In this document: positions 7,798 through 9,299 of the stretch, piece after piece
How positions within the stretch are numbered: the first letter of the stretch is position 1
Layout: each line of letters opens with the position of its first letter
NCBI GenBank assembly: GCA_039026975.1
Contig: JBCCLI010000260.1
Coordinates: forward strand, 1-9,299
From: JBCBKZ01 sp039026975
GTDB taxonomy: Bacteria; Bacteroidota; Bacteroidia; J057
DNA: 9,299 nucleotides
Reading direction: 5' to 3'
The notes under the pieces: generated by a model
Seen by the model: the letters and a program-made list of their open reading frames with translations, nothing else
Database searches by the model: none
What the model was told of the DNA's origin: nothing
Position numbers and translations under genes: made by a program

Positions 7798-7827
7798 TAG
7801 AGAATTCTCTAAAGAATATTTATTCTT
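7798..7827. promoter_or_regulatory. Two abutting perfect inverted repeats upstream of the Fe-S carrier gene
   Basis: TAGAGAATTCTCTA (7798-7811) is a 14-bp perfect palindrome. It is followed without a gap by AAGAATATTTATTCTT (7812-7827), two 7-bp arms around TT. A further ATTCTCT half-site lies at 7781-7787, so the same half-site recurs between the start codon and the palindromes. The position, 26-55 nt upstream of the start codon, suits tandem operator sites for a dimeric regulator of Fe-S genes, but the regulator is unknown. The block also lies exactly at the apparent junction with foreign sequence, so the right-hand repeat may be truncated or accidental. Confidence 0.4.
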
Positions 7828-9299
7828 ATTACGTATCGCCTGACCAACCACGAGCGTCCGGCAGCCGTGGTCCCTTTCGCTCGTAAGTGTACTCGTATAA
7901 TTATTGACCACGTGTCCAGAGATCTGCGAGAGGCTACGTGCCTACAGCAAGACCACCGGCCGCTCAAAAATGTTCCACTGATAGTAACCCACCCGTAGCC
8001 GCTTTGAGTCTGCCACTCTGCTCCTCAGGCCTCGTTGTGAGCTCACTTGTGTCTTCATCCTCCCTTTGATTTTTCTCTTTGTCCTGGCCTCTCACTCTCT
8101 TTCCCCCTACATAACACTCGCAACAGCGCTTGTCCGATGTGAGCGACGGAGGCGCCGCCAGGCGTGAAATATACGACCGGGAACGCCGCTTATATATATA
8201 TTTCTCAGTGTGATCTTTTAGAGGTCCAAAAGTAGTTGGGAGCCAGGATCGGAATGGGTAGGGAGGTATAGGCGCGGATCGTCCAACAGGGATTCTCACA
8301 AGAGAGAGGACTGCTGGTGTGTGATGCACGGTCGCAAAACAAGCGATGCTCGCCCTTGCCTATTGAGCGTGCCCTGCGCGGGCCTGGCTGGACACCGTAG
8401 GAGGGATGCCGGGCCCGCGAAAGCGCAAGCACGGGTATATGGATGGGAAAAACCAGGATAAGTGAGGGGAGCTGAATTGGAAAAGGGAGGATTGCGGCGA
8501 CATCACTCGAGATGGTGTATTCTTTCGTTTTTTTAACAAGTACCGTCACACCTCTCTTCGAGGAGGCTTCATCAGCTGACCACCGCGGCGAAAGAACGTG
8601 TGCTGTCTTGCTTCTTACTGTGGTGAACAGAGCCTGTGATGCGGGGACTGGCGAATTCGATAGGAAATCCCTTTGCATCTCACTTGGATGTCGCTCTCCT
8701 TTCATCCATGGGATCTATCGTCCTATCATGAAAAATAGCTCTATTACAAGCAGGCCAAAGTTGTGCACATAAAATACCGGAAGACAGCCGAAAGTATTTC
8801 CCCAAAGGCGCTCGTAATCTCGCAGCTAGACTAGATTTGTTCCTTTATTTGCGACTGTATCGTCCTCCCCTGATTATTGACCCGTGTCAGGAGGGCAGTA
8901 TAGACTTGACACTCACCGGGGGAAAGAGCGTAAGAAAAAAAAAAAGAAACACGTAAAGTCGGCAACGGGTAAAAATGCGCATACTTGGCCGCGGCGATGG
9001 CTCTCGGATGAAACTCCTCTTCTCTACGCGAACGTGTCGCTCATACACAGGGTCAGAGAGATCGCTTTCTCAGGTGTCCTGGGACTGGAAAAAGATCCGA
9101 GATCGATCTGCAATCATGTTCCTCCAGAAAGGCTGCCGCTCCTCGACTGGGCTGAGTGATGGTCTATCCGCACAAACTGCCTCGGGTGTATGACCGTGAC
9201 CTGGTTCACTGATTGTGCCTTGAAGAGGAGATCTGCCACGCAGCAAACACCGTACATCTGATCTCCCTCCTCTTCATTGACGGATACACGTACACTGAA
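7828..9299. other. Gene-free, CpG-rich segment of different origin (probable contig chimera)
   Basis: No open frame here has a recognisable domain, a signal peptide or a convincing start, and the candidate frames overlap one another on both strands. Composition differs sharply from the left part. Bases 8341-8400 hold 40 G+C of 60 and six CpG, whereas 7441-7500 inside the Fe-S carrier gene holds 28 of 60 and no CpG. The segment contains a (TA)5 repeat (8191-8200), an A11 run (8935-8945), a long pyrimidine-rich tract (8052-8109), a 10-bp palindrome GTGAGCTCAC (8037-8046) and an inverted repeat CGCGGGCC/GGCCCGCG (8377-8384, 8412-8419). These features suit non-coding eukaryotic nuclear DNA. I see no tRNA, rRNA, insertion-sequence ends or plasmid functions. 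Confidence 0.65.

Noticed and set aside
7798..7827. Recombination or attachment site at the boundary
   Set aside because: No integrase, transposase, tRNA end or direct-repeat pair is visible on either side, so an attachment site cannot be supported.
7964..8329. Minus-strand frame of 121 codons
   Set aside because: Low-complexity, arginine- and proline-rich product without a domain or a plausible upstream signal; it lies in the apparently foreign, non-coding segment.
8205..8705. Open frame of 166 codons on the minus strand
   Set aside because: The protein has no recognisable motif, is irregular in composition, and overlaps another minus-strand frame (7964-8329) and a plus-strand frame (8512-8772). 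Chance open frames of this size occur in G+C-rich non-coding DNA.
8884..9193. Overlapping plus-strand frames of 91 and 72 codons
   Set aside because: One includes a lysine run created by the A11 tract, and two overlapping frames cannot both be favoured; neither resembles a known protein.
1..9299. CRISPR array, rRNA or tRNA genes
   Set aside because: I saw no regularly spaced direct repeats and no conserved RNA-gene motifs on reading through the window.

Overview
Positions 1 to about 7830 look like the chromosome of a Bacteroidetes bacterium. All six genes there lie on the minus strand and are tightly packed. They show family-level features of that phylum: start codons without a strong Shine-Dalgarno, two upstream matches to the TAnnTTTG -7 element, a Bacteroidetes-type ComM, and a lipoprotein-type polysaccharide-degrading enzyme. 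No species can be named from the sequence.

Read in the direction of transcription (right to left), the order is: an A-type iron-sulfur cluster carrier protein with a clear Rho-independent terminator; a penicillin-acylase-family Ntn hydrolase coupled 7 nt from a small four-helix membrane protein; a secreted small protein with a possible Cys/His papain-like (NlpC/P60-like) centre; the Mg-chelatase-like AAA+ ATPase ComM; and a two-domain hemicellulase. The hemicellulase carries an N-terminal GH62 arabinofuranosidase and a C-terminal GH10 xylanase and runs off the left edge. It has no entry among closed ORFs because its stop codon lies outside the window; I translated it by hand (627 codons without a stop).

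The genes do not form one pathway. Housekeeping functions (Fe-S assembly, DNA processing during transformation) sit beside periplasmic or cell-surface enzymes (acylase, wall-associated candidate, arabinoxylan degradation). The GH62-GH10 protein is self-contained: one domain would remove arabinose side chains and the other cut the xylan backbone.

From about 7830 to 9299 the sequence changes character abruptly. It becomes G+C- and CpG-rich, has no recognisable gene, and contains a TA repeat, an A11 run and long pyrimidine tracts. It resembles non-coding eukaryotic (perhaps protist) nuclear DNA more than a Bacteroidetes chromosome. The simplest reading is a chimeric or contaminated contig joined just upstream of the Fe-S carrier gene; a true foreign insertion is possible but less likely. 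Two back-to-back perfect inverted repeats lie exactly at this boundary. I found no convincing previously undescribed system; the GH62-GH10 fusion and the junction are the points most worth checking.
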